From the NCBI RefSeq assembly GCF_003289965.1, contig NZ_QMBQ01000005.1:310001-374000 (forward strand): a stretch of DNA of 64,000 nucleotides, given 5' to 3'. A program made the position numbers and the translations under genes. The first letter of the stretch is position 1, and every line of letters starts with the position of its first letter. The stretch comes from Mesorhizobium atlanticum. Its GTDB lineage: Bacteria; Pseudomonadota; Alphaproteobacteria; Rhizobiales; Rhizobiaceae. Below, one piece after another: positions 1 through 8,618 of this stretch. The notes beneath the pieces are model-generated. The model had not been told where the DNA came from. It did not search any database and saw only the letters and a program-made list of their open reading frames with translations.

Positions 1-95
1 ACGGCAAGTTGGTAACGCTCGATCTCTACGCGCCCAAGGGCGCCGACAACGTCGACCAGTGGCAACTGATGTCCAATTCATTCCGTTGGAAGTAA
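1..95 (+). CDS. C-terminal end of an unidentified protein (partial)
   Basis: An open frame runs in from the left edge and ends with TAA two bases before the next gene's ATG. Only about 30 residues are visible, ending SNSFRWK. The tight spacing to the ABC transporter genes suggests the same operon, possibly an associated periplasmic or accessory protein of the exporter. That is inference from position only. No motif identifies the family. Confidence 0.5.
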   Translation, partial: GKLVTLDLYAPKGADNVDQWQLMSNSFRWK

Positions 96-96
96 A

Positions 97-759
97 ATGC
101 ACGCGCTGGAAGCGCACGAGCTCTACCGGTTCTTCCACATAGGCGACGACGAGACCGCCGCGCTGCGTGGCATCAGCTTTCATCTTTCGGCTGGCGAGAT
201 CGTTGCCCTGGTTGGACCGTCCGGCAGCGGCAAGTCCACGCTGTTGTCCTGCGTCACCGGGTTGGATGAACCCGACGGCGGCCATGTCGAGGTGGCCGGC
301 ATGCGTTTGACCCGTCGGTCGGAAACCGAGCGGACCCGCATCCGCGCCGCCAATTTCGGCATCCTTCCGCAGTCCGGGAACCTGTTTGGCCATCTCAATG
401 TGGAACAGAACCTGCGCCTCCAGATGCAGCTGGCGGGGAAGCCGAACGAGATCCGGATTGGCGCGCTTCTGGAAAGCGTCGATCTTCAGCACCGCGCCCG
501 GGCCTTTCCCACGGAACTCTCTGGCGGCGAGACGGCGCGGGCCGGCCTTGCCGTGGCGCTCGCCTCGGACCCGCCGATCCTGGTTGCCGACGAGCCGACC
601 GCCGAGGTCGACCGCGACACCGAACTCCGTTTGATCGCGCATTTCGAGGCGCGGCGGCGGGCTGGCTTGGCGACTTTGCTCGCCACCCACAGCCAGGCGC
701 TTGCGCATAGGGCCGACCGCATCATCGGCCTGAAGGACGGGAGGATCGACGATGAGTGA
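97..759 (+). CDS. ABC transporter ATP-binding protein (LolD/MacB type)
   Basis: A 220-residue ATPase subunit. Walker A GPSGSGKST lies near residues 40-48, the signature region LSGGE near 141, and Walker B ILVADEPT near 162. The length and the E-x-D-R-x-T-E ending after Walker B resemble the LolD/MacB/FtsE class that energises FtsX-fold permeases rather than importers. It overlaps the next ATPase gene by 8 bases, and a double-FtsX permease follows, so the three genes probably make one exporter or lipoprotein/peptide-handling complex in the inner membrane. The signature reads LSGGETARAG rather than LSGGQ, a mild variation. The substrate cannot be told. Confidence 0.9.
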   Translation: MHALEAHELYRFFHIGDDETAALRGISFHLSAGEIVALVGPSGSGKSTLLSCVTGLDEPDGGHVEVAGMRLTRRSETERTRIRAANFGILPQSGNLFGHLNVEQNLRLQMQLAGKPNEIRIGALLESVDLQHRARAFPTELSGGETARAGLAVALASDPPILVADEPTAEVDRDTELRLIAHFEARRRAGLATLLATHSQALAHRADRIIGLKDGRIDDE

Positions 760-1420
760 CACGCTTGTCGTCGGCAAGCATCTCGGCCGCGACTTCCAAC
801 GTGGCGTTGTCGCGCTTCGCGATGTCAATTGCAGGATCGCTTCCGACGCGCGGATCGCTGTGGTCGGGCCGTCCGGCAGCGGCAAGACGACTTTGCTGCA
901 TATACTTGGCGGGCTGGACAAGCCGACGTCCGGCACCGTCGAATGGCCCGGGCTCGGCCCATTCGAGGAGTTGAGGCCGCGCCATATCGGCCTTGTGTTC
1001 CAGACGCCCAGCCTGTTTCCGGCGCTCACCGTCGCCCAGAATGTCGGTCTGCCGCTGGTATTGGCCGGCGACCCGGCCTCGGCTGGGGCGGCCGCCGCGG
1101 CCTTGTTAGATTTGTTTGGCCTCGGCGAGCTGCGCGACAAGCTGCCGGAGGAATTGTCCGGCGGACAATCGCAACGGATTGCGATGGCCCGAGCCCTCGT
1201 CATGAGGCCGAAGCTGATCCTGGCCGACGAGCCGACCGGACAACTCGACAGCATTACGGCGCAGTTCTTCTTTGACACGGTCATGGAACAGCTGGAGGGC
1301 ACCGGCATCGCTCTGGTCGTGGCGACGCATGACGAGGCGGTGGCCGCCCGGATGGCGACCAGATGGACGATGGACCATGGGCGGCTGGTCTCCGAATGGC
1401 CAAGGCAGGACGCGGCATGA
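752..1420 (+). CDS. ABC transporter ATP-binding protein (second ATPase of the module)
   Basis: A 222-residue ATPase with Walker A GPSGSGKTT near residues 39-47, signature LSGGQSQRIAMARAL near 137, and Walker B LILADEPTGQLD. It has the canonical LolD/MacB layout and is more orthodox than the preceding ATPase. The start overlaps the upstream gene by 8 bases, and its TGA overlaps the permease ATG (ATGA), so translation is probably coupled. Two different ATPases followed by one long permease suggest a heterodimeric ATPase driving a single double-domain permease. Confidence 0.92.
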   Translation: MSDTLVVGKHLGRDFQRGVVALRDVNCRIASDARIAVVGPSGSGKTTLLHILGGLDKPTSGTVEWPGLGPFEELRPRHIGLVFQTPSLFPALTVAQNVGLPLVLAGDPASAGAAAAALLDLFGLGELRDKLPEELSGGQSQRIAMARALVMRPKLILADEPTGQLDSITAQFFFDTVMEQLEGTGIALVVATHDEAVAARMATRWTMDHGRLVSEWPRQDAA

Positions 1421-4068
1421 TGCTTCTTCTGTGGATGCGCGGTATCCTCGCCCGCCGCTTCACGCGTGTCGCCGGCGCCGCGGCGGGCGTGGCGGTGACC
1501 GTCGCGCTCCTGGCCGCCATGGTCCTTTTCCTCGCCAATGCGAGCGCCTCGATGACGGCCCGCGCGATCAGCGCCGTCCCGGTCGACTGGCAGGTTCAGG
1601 TGATTTCCGGCGCCGATCCGGAAACGATCGGCAAGGCGATCGCTGAAGCAACACCCGTCAAGGCTGCTCACCGCGTTCGCTATGCTGACGCGGCGGGTTT
1701 CGAAGCCTTGGCGGGCGGCACGACGCAGACCACCGGGCCGGGGCAGGTCATCGCCTTGGACGAAGGTTATTCCAGGGATTTTCCGGCGGAAATCCGGCTG
1801 CTTTCCGGCAGCGCCGACGGCGTTCTGGTCGCCCAGCAGACGGCGGCCAACCTTCATGTCCGCCCTGGCGACGCGGTGTCGATCAAGCGCATCGGCCTGC
1901 CAGCCGTGGAGGTCAAAATCGCCGGGGTCGTCGATCTGCCCGATGCTGATTCGTTGTTTCAGGCAGTGGGCTTGCCTGCCCAGGCCGCGCCGCAGGCGCC
2001 TCCGGACAACGTGCTCGTGCTTCCCTGGCAGGATTGGCAGCAGTTCTTCTCCCCGCAGGCGGAGCAGCGCCCGGATACGGTCCGGCTGCAATGGCACGCG
2101 CGGCTGGACCATGCAGGCCTGCCATCCGATCCCGTCCAGGCCCATATCTTCGTCACCGGCGCGGCGCGCAATTTGGAGGCTAGGACCGTCGGCCAGGCCT
2201 TGGTTGCCGACAATCTCGGCTCCCGCCTCGCAGCCGTTCGGGAGGATGCGCTTTATGCTTCGGTGCTGTTCCTGTTCCTCGGACTGCCAGGCGCGGCGCT
2301 GGGTATCGCGCTTACCTATGCCGTGACCTCGTCCGGCGAGCAGCGCCGGCGGACGGAGCAGGCGCTGCTTCGCGTTCGCGGCGCCACAACCAGCACGATC
2401 CTGTTGCTTTCAGCCGCCGAGGCCGCGGTCTCCGACGTCGCCGGAGTTGCGCTCGGCATGGGTGGAGCCTTGCTTTTCAGCCCTGTTTCCACGCTTGGCC
2501 GGTACGCAGCCCTCCGCGATCCATCCCTCCTTCTCCTCGCCCTGCTCGGCCTGCTGCTGGGGTTCGCCGCTCTCCTGCTGCCGGCCTGGCGCGACGCGCG
2601 CTGGACCACCGTCGATGCGGCGCGGCACGCCGTCACGCGGGCAAGGACGCCGCTCTGGCAACGCTTGCGGCTGGATTTGCTGCTGCTTGCCGGAGCCGGC
2701 CTTTTCTTCTGGTTATCCGCCAGCACCGGGTACGAGATCGTGCTGGCGCCGGAAGGCGTGGCGGCGACCTCGGTCGACTACAAGGCTTTCATCGCCCCTG
2801 CCTTACTCTGGATGGGCATGACGCTGCTGGTCATGCGGCTGTCGGGCATGATCATCGCGCACAACAGCGGACTGTTACGGGTGATCCTCACCCCGGTGGC
2901 GGGTCGTCTGACGCCGATCGTGTCGGCGGCACTATCGCGGCAGTCAGAGCGCCTGACGATCGGCATCGCCATGACCGCGCTGGCCGTCTCCTTCGCTGCT
3001 TCGACCGCTATTTTCAACACCACTTACAACGCCCAGGCGCGCGTCGACGCCGAGCTGACGAATGGATCCGACGTCACCATCTTCGGAACATCGGACAAAC
3101 CGGCCGGCGTGCATCTGGCGGCCTTGACCGCGCTGACGGATGCGCTCGCCGTCGAGCCGATGCAGCATCGTTTTGCCTATGTGGGCGCGGATCTACAGGA
3201 CCTCTACGGGATCGACCCCGGACGCATCGGGCGCGCCACGACCCTTTCCGACGCTTATTTCAGCGGCACCGGCGCCGAAGGCATGCTCGGTCAGCTGGCC
3301 ACCACGCCCGACGGCGTCCTGGTGTCGGAAGAGACCGTGCAGGATTTCCAGCTTCAGCAGGGCGATACGATCAATCTGCGGCTCCTCGATGCAAGAGACC
3401 ATCAGTACCATCCGGTAGCCTTCAGATTTATCGGCGTCGTGCGCGAATTTCCGACGGCGCCGAAGGATTCCTTCCTTGTCGCCAACGCCGCCTACGTAGC
3501 CCGCATGACAGGGTCGGACGCTTCCGAATATGTGCTGATGAGAGCGAAGGGCAATCCTGCCGAATTGGCACGCCAGGTCGCTTCCGTGCTTGCTCCCTAC
3601 CCCGCCTTGAAAGTCTCCGATATCGGCCAGGCCGCACATCTCATCGGATCGAGCCTTACCGCGGTTGACCTTCGCGGGTTGACGCGGATCGAGCTTGGAT
3701 TTTCCGTGCTGATGGCCGCCGCTGCCGCTGGACTGATGCTGGCTCTGGGATTCGCCGAGCGGCGCCGGGCCTTCGCGATCCTCGACGCCATAGGCGCCAA
3801 GCCGCCGCAACTGGATGCCTTCCTATGGAGCGAGGGTCTCGTCATCATTGTCGGTGGCGTGGTCTTCGGATTGTTCTCGGGAACACTGACCGCCTGGATG
3901 CTGGTGAAGCTGCTGACCGGCGTCTTCGATCCACCGCCGCAAGCGCTGTCGGTGCCATGGCTCTATCTGGCGATCATGCTTGGCCTCGTCGTCGCGTCCG
4001 TTGCCGCCGCCGTTCGGACCGCCAGGCCGTCCCCGGCGCTGACCGCCGAGCAATTGCGGGATCTGTGA
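1417..4068 (+). CDS. FtsX/MacB-family ABC transporter permease, duplicated domains
   Basis: An integral membrane permease of 883 residues. I start it at the ATG overlapping the stop of the upstream ATPase rather than at an in-frame ATG 54 bases earlier. The N terminus has one hydrophobic helix (about residues 14-38) and a large extracytoplasmic segment to about 280. A first cluster of FtsX-like helices follows, then another helix and a second periplasmic segment (about 540-750), then three C-terminal helices (about 760-870). This duplicated FtsX arrangement is known in MacB/LolCE-type exporters of about 800-900 residues, where one chain carries both halves. Function is inferred as mechanotransmission or export of an unknown hydrophobic substrate. 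Confidence 0.85.
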   Translation: MMLLLWMRGILARRFTRVAGAAAGVAVTVALLAAMVLFLANASASMTARAISAVPVDWQVQVISGADPETIGKAIAEATPVKAAHRVRYADAAGFEALAGGTTQTTGPGQVIALDEGYSRDFPAEIRLLSGSADGVLVAQQTAANLHVRPGDAVSIKRIGLPAVEVKIAGVVDLPDADSLFQAVGLPAQAAPQAPPDNVLVLPWQDWQQFFSPQAEQRPDTVRLQWHARLDHAGLPSDPVQAHIFVTGAARNLEARTVGQALVADNLGSRLAAVREDALYASVLFLFLGLPGAALGIALTYAVTSSGEQRRRTEQALLRVRGATTSTILLLSAAEAAVSDVAGVALGMGGALLFSPVSTLGRYAALRDPSLLLLALLGLLLGFAALLLPAWRDARWTTVDAARHAVTRARTPLWQRLRLDLLLLAGAGLFFWLSASTGYEIVLAPEGVAATSVDYKAFIAPALLWMGMTLLVMRLSGMIIAHNSGLLRVILTPVAGRLTPIVSAALSRQSERLTIGIAMTALAVSFAASTAIFNTTYNAQARVDAELTNGSDVTIFGTSDKPAGVHLAALTALTDALAVEPMQHRFAYVGADLQDLYGIDPGRIGRATTLSDAYFSGTGAEGMLGQLATTPDGVLVSEETVQDFQLQQGDTINLRLLDARDHQYHPVAFRFIGVVREFPTAPKDSFLVANAAYVARMTGSDASEYVLMRAKGNPAELARQVASVLAPYPALKVSDIGQAAHLIGSSLTAVDLRGLTRIELGFSVLMAAAAAGLMLALGFAERRRAFAILDAIGAKPPQLDAFLWSEGLVIIVGGVVFGLFSGTLTAWMLVKLLTGVFDPPPQALSVPWLYLAIMLGLVVASVAAAVRTARPSPALTAEQLRDL

Positions 4069-4248
4069 CCGCTCGCAGCGCGCTTACGCATTTGTAAGGC
4101 TGCGGCCAACCCGTCGAAAACTTCCCGTCTTAAGCTTAGCTTCGCTTCACTTTGGCTCCGGGGTTCGTGATCCGGCGGGGCTGGGGCGTTCCGGATTGAA
4201 GCCGCCCCGGGCAACCGCCCTCGGCAGACGAGAGAAAGGAACCGAACG

Positions 4249-4503
4249 ATGAAAAAATCCGTCATCACAGCCGCAATGATAATCGCGATCGCATCCGCCA
4301 ACGTCGCCTATGCGAAGGCGACGACCGGCACGATCGCCAGCATCGACAAGAAAGGCGATTCGATCACGCTCTCCGACGGCAAGACATTCTCCCTGCCGGA
4401 AGGCATTGAAGCCGAAACGTTGAAGGTCGGCGAGAAGGTCACGATCACCTACTCGACGAAGGCCGGCAAACTGGCGGCCTCGAGCATCCAACCGGCCAAA
4501 TAG
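4249..4503 (+). CDS. small secreted DUF1344 protein
   Basis: An 84-residue protein with a clear signal peptide: MKK start, a hydrophobic core, and likely cleavage after VAYA near residue 22. The mature part is a small beta-rich domain with the TGTIASIDKKGDSITLSDGK and KVGEKVTITY patterns typical of DUF1344, a family common in rhizobia and of unknown function. A good Shine-Dalgarno (GAAAGGAAC) lies about 8 bases upstream. The gene stands 180 bases after the ABC permease, far enough to have its own promoter. Expected location is periplasmic. Confidence 0.85.
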   Translation: MKKSVITAAMIIAIASANVAYAKATTGTIASIDKKGDSITLSDGKTFSLPEGIEAETLKVGEKVTITYSTKAGKLAASSIQPAK

Positions 4504-4629
4504 GCGCGTTTGCGGCCGGGAATCTGCGGCGGGGCTGGTGAATCACCAGGCCCGCCGATGAACCGCACCGCGGAAACCAGATCCCGGGCGGGGGTCGCGT
4601 CACAGGCGACGCAACAACCGGCCTATGCC

Positions 4630-4732
4630 TAGAGCAATTCCAGGAAAAGTGTGAGCGGTTTTCCGTCAGGAATTGCGTCAAAACAAAGAGTTAGAGCGGC
4701 TCGCCGTTTCCGTGAAAGGGTGAAACGCTCTA
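4630..4732. repeat. RIME-like intergenic repeat, copy 1
   Basis: A 103-base element starting TAGAGCAATTCC and ending AAACGCTCTA. It holds two adjacent imperfect hairpins: GCAATTCC with GGAATTGCG, then AGAGCGG with CGCTCT around GCCGTTTC/GTGAAA. It is nearly the same as the elements at 42371-42474 and 58172-58273. The organisation matches the rhizobial intergenic mosaic elements (RIME) known from the literature. It lies between the DUF1344 gene and the convergent AraC gene. Confidence 0.9.
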
Positions 4733-4745
4733 AGCGAGATTCTGC

Positions 4746-5612
4746 CTATCTGACACCCGCCCGGCGAAAGTCGGAAGGCGACATGCCGGCGAGCTTGCGG
4801 AATGATTTGTTGAAGGCGCTGAGCGAGCCGAAACCGGAGTCCATCGCGACCCTCAGCACATTGGCGTCCTCATGCATCAGAAGCGCCTGCGCATAGCTCA
4901 GCCGCAAGAGATTGACATATTCGTTGAGCGTCATGCCCGTCGATTTCTTGAACAGGCTCATGGCGTATTTGGGATGGATGTCGGCGGCGCAGGCGATGGT
5001 CACGCAGTCGATGTCGTAGAGGAAATTCTCGGCGATATAGTCGCACATGCGCCCGACATTGCGCGAGGATTGCTGGTCGAAGGCGCTGCCCGCGCCTTGT
5101 CCGGCGGCGGTTCCCGACACCAGGCGGTAGGGCTCGAAACGCACCCGCTCGAGCCGAAGCAGCAGCTCGTTGACGGCATGCTCGGCCTTGGCCGCGTCGC
5201 CCGAACGCGCATACTCGTTCCAGCGCTTGAAGCTGTCGTTGTCGGATTGATCGGTGGCATCCGTCACCAGCGTCGCGCCGGTCATCAGCCGGTGCCTGAC
5301 ATCGGCCGGCAGATGCAGCCTGAAGAAATGCACCAGAGGCAGATGCGCGCCGGCATAGATGGCGTCGTCGGAGAGGTCGTCCATCTGGTGCGGCAGGCCG
5401 CCCCAGAACAGGCACATCTCGCCGGCCGACAGCGAAATCTCGTGCTCGGCCATGCGGTAATGCACGCGGCCCTGCACGATGAAGTTCACCTCGACCTGGG
5501 CGTGCCAATGCGGCTTCAGCATCACCAGCGGATAGTTGTGAAACATCTGCAGCACAAGCGGCAGTCCTTCGACGCTGCTTGCACCCGGCTGATAGAAGGG
5601 ACGCTCGGGCAT
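4746..5612 (-). CDS. AraC-family transcriptional regulator with cupin domain
   Basis: A 288-residue regulator. I chose the ATG giving MPERPFYQ. A longer frame exists (from 5669), but its first 19 residues are polar and look non-homologous. The N-terminal half is a cupin-like sensor (HWHAQVEVNFIVQG near residue 35, then GEMCLFWGGLPHQM). The last 100 residues carry two helix-turn-helix units (TIACAADIHPKYAMSLFKK and VAMDSGFGSLSAFNKSFRK), the AraC/XylS signature. This resembles MelR-type sugar regulators. It is divergent from the oxidoreductase fusion at 5803, which is its likely target. Confidence 0.9.
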   Translation of the reverse strand: MPERPFYQPGASSVEGLPLVLQMFHNYPLVMLKPHWHAQVEVNFIVQGRVHYRMAEHEISLSAGEMCLFWGGLPHQMDDLSDDAIYAGAHLPLVHFFRLHLPADVRHRLMTGATLVTDATDQSDNDSFKRWNEYARSGDAAKAEHAVNELLLRLERVRFEPYRLVSGTAAGQGAGSAFDQQSSRNVGRMCDYIAENFLYDIDCVTIACAADIHPKYAMSLFKKSTGMTLNEYVNLLRLSYAQALLMHEDANVLRVAMDSGFGSLSAFNKSFRKLAGMSPSDFRRAGVR

Positions 5613-5802
5613 CTTACTTTCCGCCAACTTCTTCTTCCCTTCGACGGCGACAAGCCTTCCGCGCCGCATAGTCTAGCCAGGCTCAGGGCGGGAGAGCAAA
5701 TGGGAGGATTTCAATGTGCACGACACTGACCCGCGCCGCGCTTTTCCTTGCCCTAGGTTCAGGCCCATCGCTGGCGTGGCGCTGACTCGCGGAGGAATCG
5801 AC

Positions 5803-7830
5803 ATGACATCTGGAAAAATCCGCTGGGGCATCCTCGGACCCGGCAGCATCGCGAAATCCTTTGCCGGCGGCGTGGCGGGGTCGCGCACCGGCACGCTTGA
5901 GGCGCTCGGCGCCCGCAATCCCGCCAAGCCGGGCCTCGCCGAGACTTTTCCGGGCGCGCGCATCCTCGACGGCTATGAGGCGCTGCTCGCAGACGGCCAG
6001 GTCGACGCGGTCTATATTTCGATCCCGCATCCCGGCCATGCCGAATGGGCGATCAAGGCCGCCGAAGCCGGCAAGCATGTCCTGTGCGAGAAGCCGTTGG
6101 CGCTCACCGCCTTCGAAGCCGATGCCATGATGCATGCGGCGCGCAAGGCCGGCACGTTCCTCGGCGAAGCCTTCATGTACCGGCTGCATCCGCAGACGCT
6201 GCAGCTGGTCGACCTGATCAAATCCGGCGCAGTCGGCGAGGTCCGCATGATCAAGTCGAGCTTCGGCTTCGCCATGCCGGGCTTCATGCCCGAGCACCGG
6301 CTCTACGCCAACGATCTCGCCGGCGGCGGCATCCTCGATGTCGGCGGCTATCCTGTCTCGATGGCGCGGCTGATCGCGGGCGCGGCGATTGGCCAGCCTT
6401 TTGCCGAGCCCGACAAGGTGGCGGGCACCGCGCATCTCGGCCAGTCCGGCGTCGATGAATGGGCCTCGGCCTTGCTGCACTTTCCCGGCGGCATCGTCGC
6501 GGAGGTCTCCTGCAGCATCTCGCTCGACCAGGACAATGTACTGCGCATTTTCGGCACCAAGGGCCGGATCGAGGTGCCCGATTTCTGGTTCGCCGGTGGC
6601 AACCGCGATGTCGGACCGGGCCGGATCGAGGTGATCCGGTCCGGGGCGGCTCGCGAGGTGATCAGCCTTAACGAGACGCGTCACCTCTATTCCTTCGAGG
6701 TCGATGCCGCCGGCGAAGCAATCCAGGCAGGGCGGCAGGAATTCGCCTGGCCGGGCATGTCCTGGGCCGACAGCCTCGGCACGCTGCGCGTGCTCGACAA
6801 ATGGCGCGCCGCCGTCGGCCTCGAATATGGGATCGAAAAACCGGCTAAGCGCATCAACACGATCTCCGGCCGGCCGCTGCGCACCGACGGCGATACCATC
6901 GGCAAGCGCACCATTCCCGACCTGCCGAAACCCGTTTCGCTTCTGGCGCTTGGCTTCGAGGATTTCCGCAGCTTCTCCTCCGGCTCGATCCTGCTCGATG
7001 CCTATTTCGAGGCCGGCGGCAATCTGTTCGACACCGGCTTTGTCTATGGGGGTGGTTACACCGAGACGCTGCTTGGGGAGTGGCTGAAGAATCGCGGCGT
7101 GCGCGACCAGTCGGTGATCATCGCCAAGGGCGCGCATTCGCCGCTCTGCTACCCCGACGTGATCGCAAAACAGCTGGCGCAGTCGCTCGACCGGCTGCAG
7201 ACAGACCATGTCGACATCTATTTCATGCATCGCGACAATCCGGACGTGCCGGTCGGCGAGTTCGTCGACGCGATGGACGCGGAGGCGAGGGCCGGCCGCA
7301 TCCGTGGGCTGTTCGGCGGCTCCAACTGGACGATGGAGCGCGTGGACGAAGCGATTGCCTATGCCGAGAAGAACGGCAGGCAAAAACCCGGCGCGCTCTC
7401 CAACAATTTCTCGCTGGCCGAGATGCTGGAGCCGATCTGGCCGGGCTGCATCACCTCCTCCACCGATGCCTGGAAGGCCTGGCTGACGGCGCGGCAGATG
7501 CCGAACTTCGCCTGGTCGAGCCAGGGCCGCGGCTTCTTCACCGACCGCGCCGGCCGCGACCGGACCGACAATGAGGAGCTGGTGCGGGTCTGGTATTCGG
7601 AAAAGAATTTCGGCCGCCGCGACCGGGCGATCGAGCTGGCCCGAAAACTCGGCAAGAGCCCGATCCATGTCGCGCTGGCCTACGTGCTGGCGCAGCCCTT
7701 CCCCTCCGTCCCGCTGATCGGCCCGCGCACGCTGGACGAGCTGGAGGACAGCCTCAAGGCGCTGGACGTCAAGCTGACGCCGGAGGATGTGGCGTGGCTC
7801 GACGAGGGGCCGGAGAGAAGAAGGGCGTAG
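5803..7830 (+). CDS. Gfo/Idh/MocA oxidoreductase fused to aldo/keto reductase
   Basis: A 675-residue bifunctional-looking protein. The start ATG follows GGAGGA by 6 bases; the frame is open further up but lacks support. Residues about 1-330 form a Gfo/Idh/MocA dehydrogenase: Rossmann motif GILGPGSIAKSF, catalytic CEKPLA, and GEAFMYRLHP. Residues about 350-670 form an aldo/keto reductase with all four tetrad residues visible: Asp and Tyr in FDTGFVYGGG, Lys in IIAKGAH, His in YFMHRDN. Both domain types act on sugars or sugar-derived ketones with NAD(P). The AraC gene upstream suggests an inducible carbohydrate oxidation or epimerisation step. The substrate is unknown. Confidence 0.88.
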   Translation: MTSGKIRWGILGPGSIAKSFAGGVAGSRTGTLEALGARNPAKPGLAETFPGARILDGYEALLADGQVDAVYISIPHPGHAEWAIKAAEAGKHVLCEKPLALTAFEADAMMHAARKAGTFLGEAFMYRLHPQTLQLVDLIKSGAVGEVRMIKSSFGFAMPGFMPEHRLYANDLAGGGILDVGGYPVSMARLIAGAAIGQPFAEPDKVAGTAHLGQSGVDEWASALLHFPGGIVAEVSCSISLDQDNVLRIFGTKGRIEVPDFWFAGGNRDVGPGRIEVIRSGAAREVISLNETRHLYSFEVDAAGEAIQAGRQEFAWPGMSWADSLGTLRVLDKWRAAVGLEYGIEKPAKRINTISGRPLRTDGDTIGKRTIPDLPKPVSLLALGFEDFRSFSSGSILLDAYFEAGGNLFDTGFVYGGGYTETLLGEWLKNRGVRDQSVIIAKGAHSPLCYPDVIAKQLAQSLDRLQTDHVDIYFMHRDNPDVPVGEFVDAMDAEARAGRIRGLFGGSNWTMERVDEAIAYAEKNGRQKPGALSNNFSLAEMLEPIWPGCITSSTDAWKAWLTARQMPNFAWSSQGRGFFTDRAGRDRTDNEELVRVWYSEKNFGRRDRAIELARKLGKSPIHVALAYVLAQPFPSVPLIGPRTLDELEDSLKALDVKLTPEDVAWLDEGPERRRA

Positions 7831-7860
7831 GGAAGAAAACCAGAGGCATCGCGTTCCTTC

Positions 7861-8018
7861 GCCCCCCTCTCTGCCCTGCCGGGCATCTCCCCCTCAAGGG
7901 GGGAGATCAGATGCCACGCCGGCTTTCGCCAATCACCAATGTTGCAGAAAACGCCGGCATCGAAGCTGCCAATCTCCCCCCTTGAGGGGGAGATGTCCGG
8001 CAGGACAGAGAGGGGGGC
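7861..8018. repeat. 158-bp palindromic intergenic repeat (family B, copy 1)
   Basis: Two arms of about 47 bases, GCCCCCCTCTCTG...CTCAAGGGGGGAGAT and its near-perfect inverse, flank an inner part containing GCTTTCGCCAATCACC. Each arm also contains its own small hairpin (CTCCCCCTCAAGGGGGGAG). The element lies between the convergent fusion gene and Lrp gene. It recurs at 51350-51505 with the inner part in the opposite orientation. Confidence 0.9.
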
Positions 8019-8053
8019 CTCGCGCCGGCGCCTTGAAATGAGCGGCAGTCCCC

Positions 8054-8482
8054 TTACCGATCCACCCGCGTCGACAAAATGATCGACGACGACGTCCGCT
8101 CCACGCCCTCCATCGCGCCGATCCGATCGAGCAGCGCGTCGAGATCGCGGATCGACGGCGCGTCGACGATGACGATCATGTCGAAATTGCCGCTGACCGA
8201 ATGCACCGTGCGCACCGGCGGCATGGCCTCCAGGCTGCGCACCACCTTGTCGGCGAGTTTCGGCGTGACGGTGAGCAGCACATGCGCCTTGACCAGCCCC
8301 TGCTCATAGTCGGGCGAAAGCCTGACCCCATAGCCGGCGATGATACCGCGCTGCTCCAGCCGCTCGATCCGGCTCTGCACCGTCGTGCGCGAGACGCCCA
8401 GCTTTCTCGCGAGCTCGGCCGTGGAGGCCCGCGCGTTAGCGCGCAGCAGGGTGAGCAGGGCCTGTTCGGCTTCAGTGATCAT
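8054..8482 (-). CDS. Lrp/AsnC-family transcriptional regulator
   Basis: A 142-residue regulator with an N-terminal helix-turn-helix (LLRANARASTAELARKLGVS followed by RTTVQSRIERLEQRGII) and a C-terminal RAM ligand-binding domain ending in GVERTSSSIILST. The start is taken as ATG at 8482, preceded by GAAAGG; a TTG start ten codons upstream is possible but lacks a ribosome site. It is divergent from the saccharopine dehydrogenase-like gene, and Lrp proteins commonly regulate the divergent amino-acid gene. A lysine-related effector is therefore plausible but is inference. Confidence 0.92.
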   Translation of the reverse strand: MITEAEQALLTLLRANARASTAELARKLGVSRTTVQSRIERLEQRGIIAGYGVRLSPDYEQGLVKAHVLLTVTPKLADKVVRSLEAMPPVRTVHSVSGNFDMIVIVDAPSIRDLDALLDRIGAMEGVERTSSSIILSTRVDR

Positions 8483-8618
8483 TTCGACGAAACCTTTCGG
8501 CAGATCGTTCAAAGTTCAGCTTCATATTGCCAGATTCCACGCTTCCTTTCGACAGGCAAGCTGCGATGATTTCCGCCAAATCGAATTGGCCCAAATCAGG
8601 ATTGCAGGGGAATTGATC

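Noticed and set aside
5683..7668. 661-codon open frame on the minus strand
   Set aside because: Antisense to the oxidoreductase fusion; typical of GC-rich third-position shadow frames, with low-complexity Arg/Gly/Ala composition and no motif.
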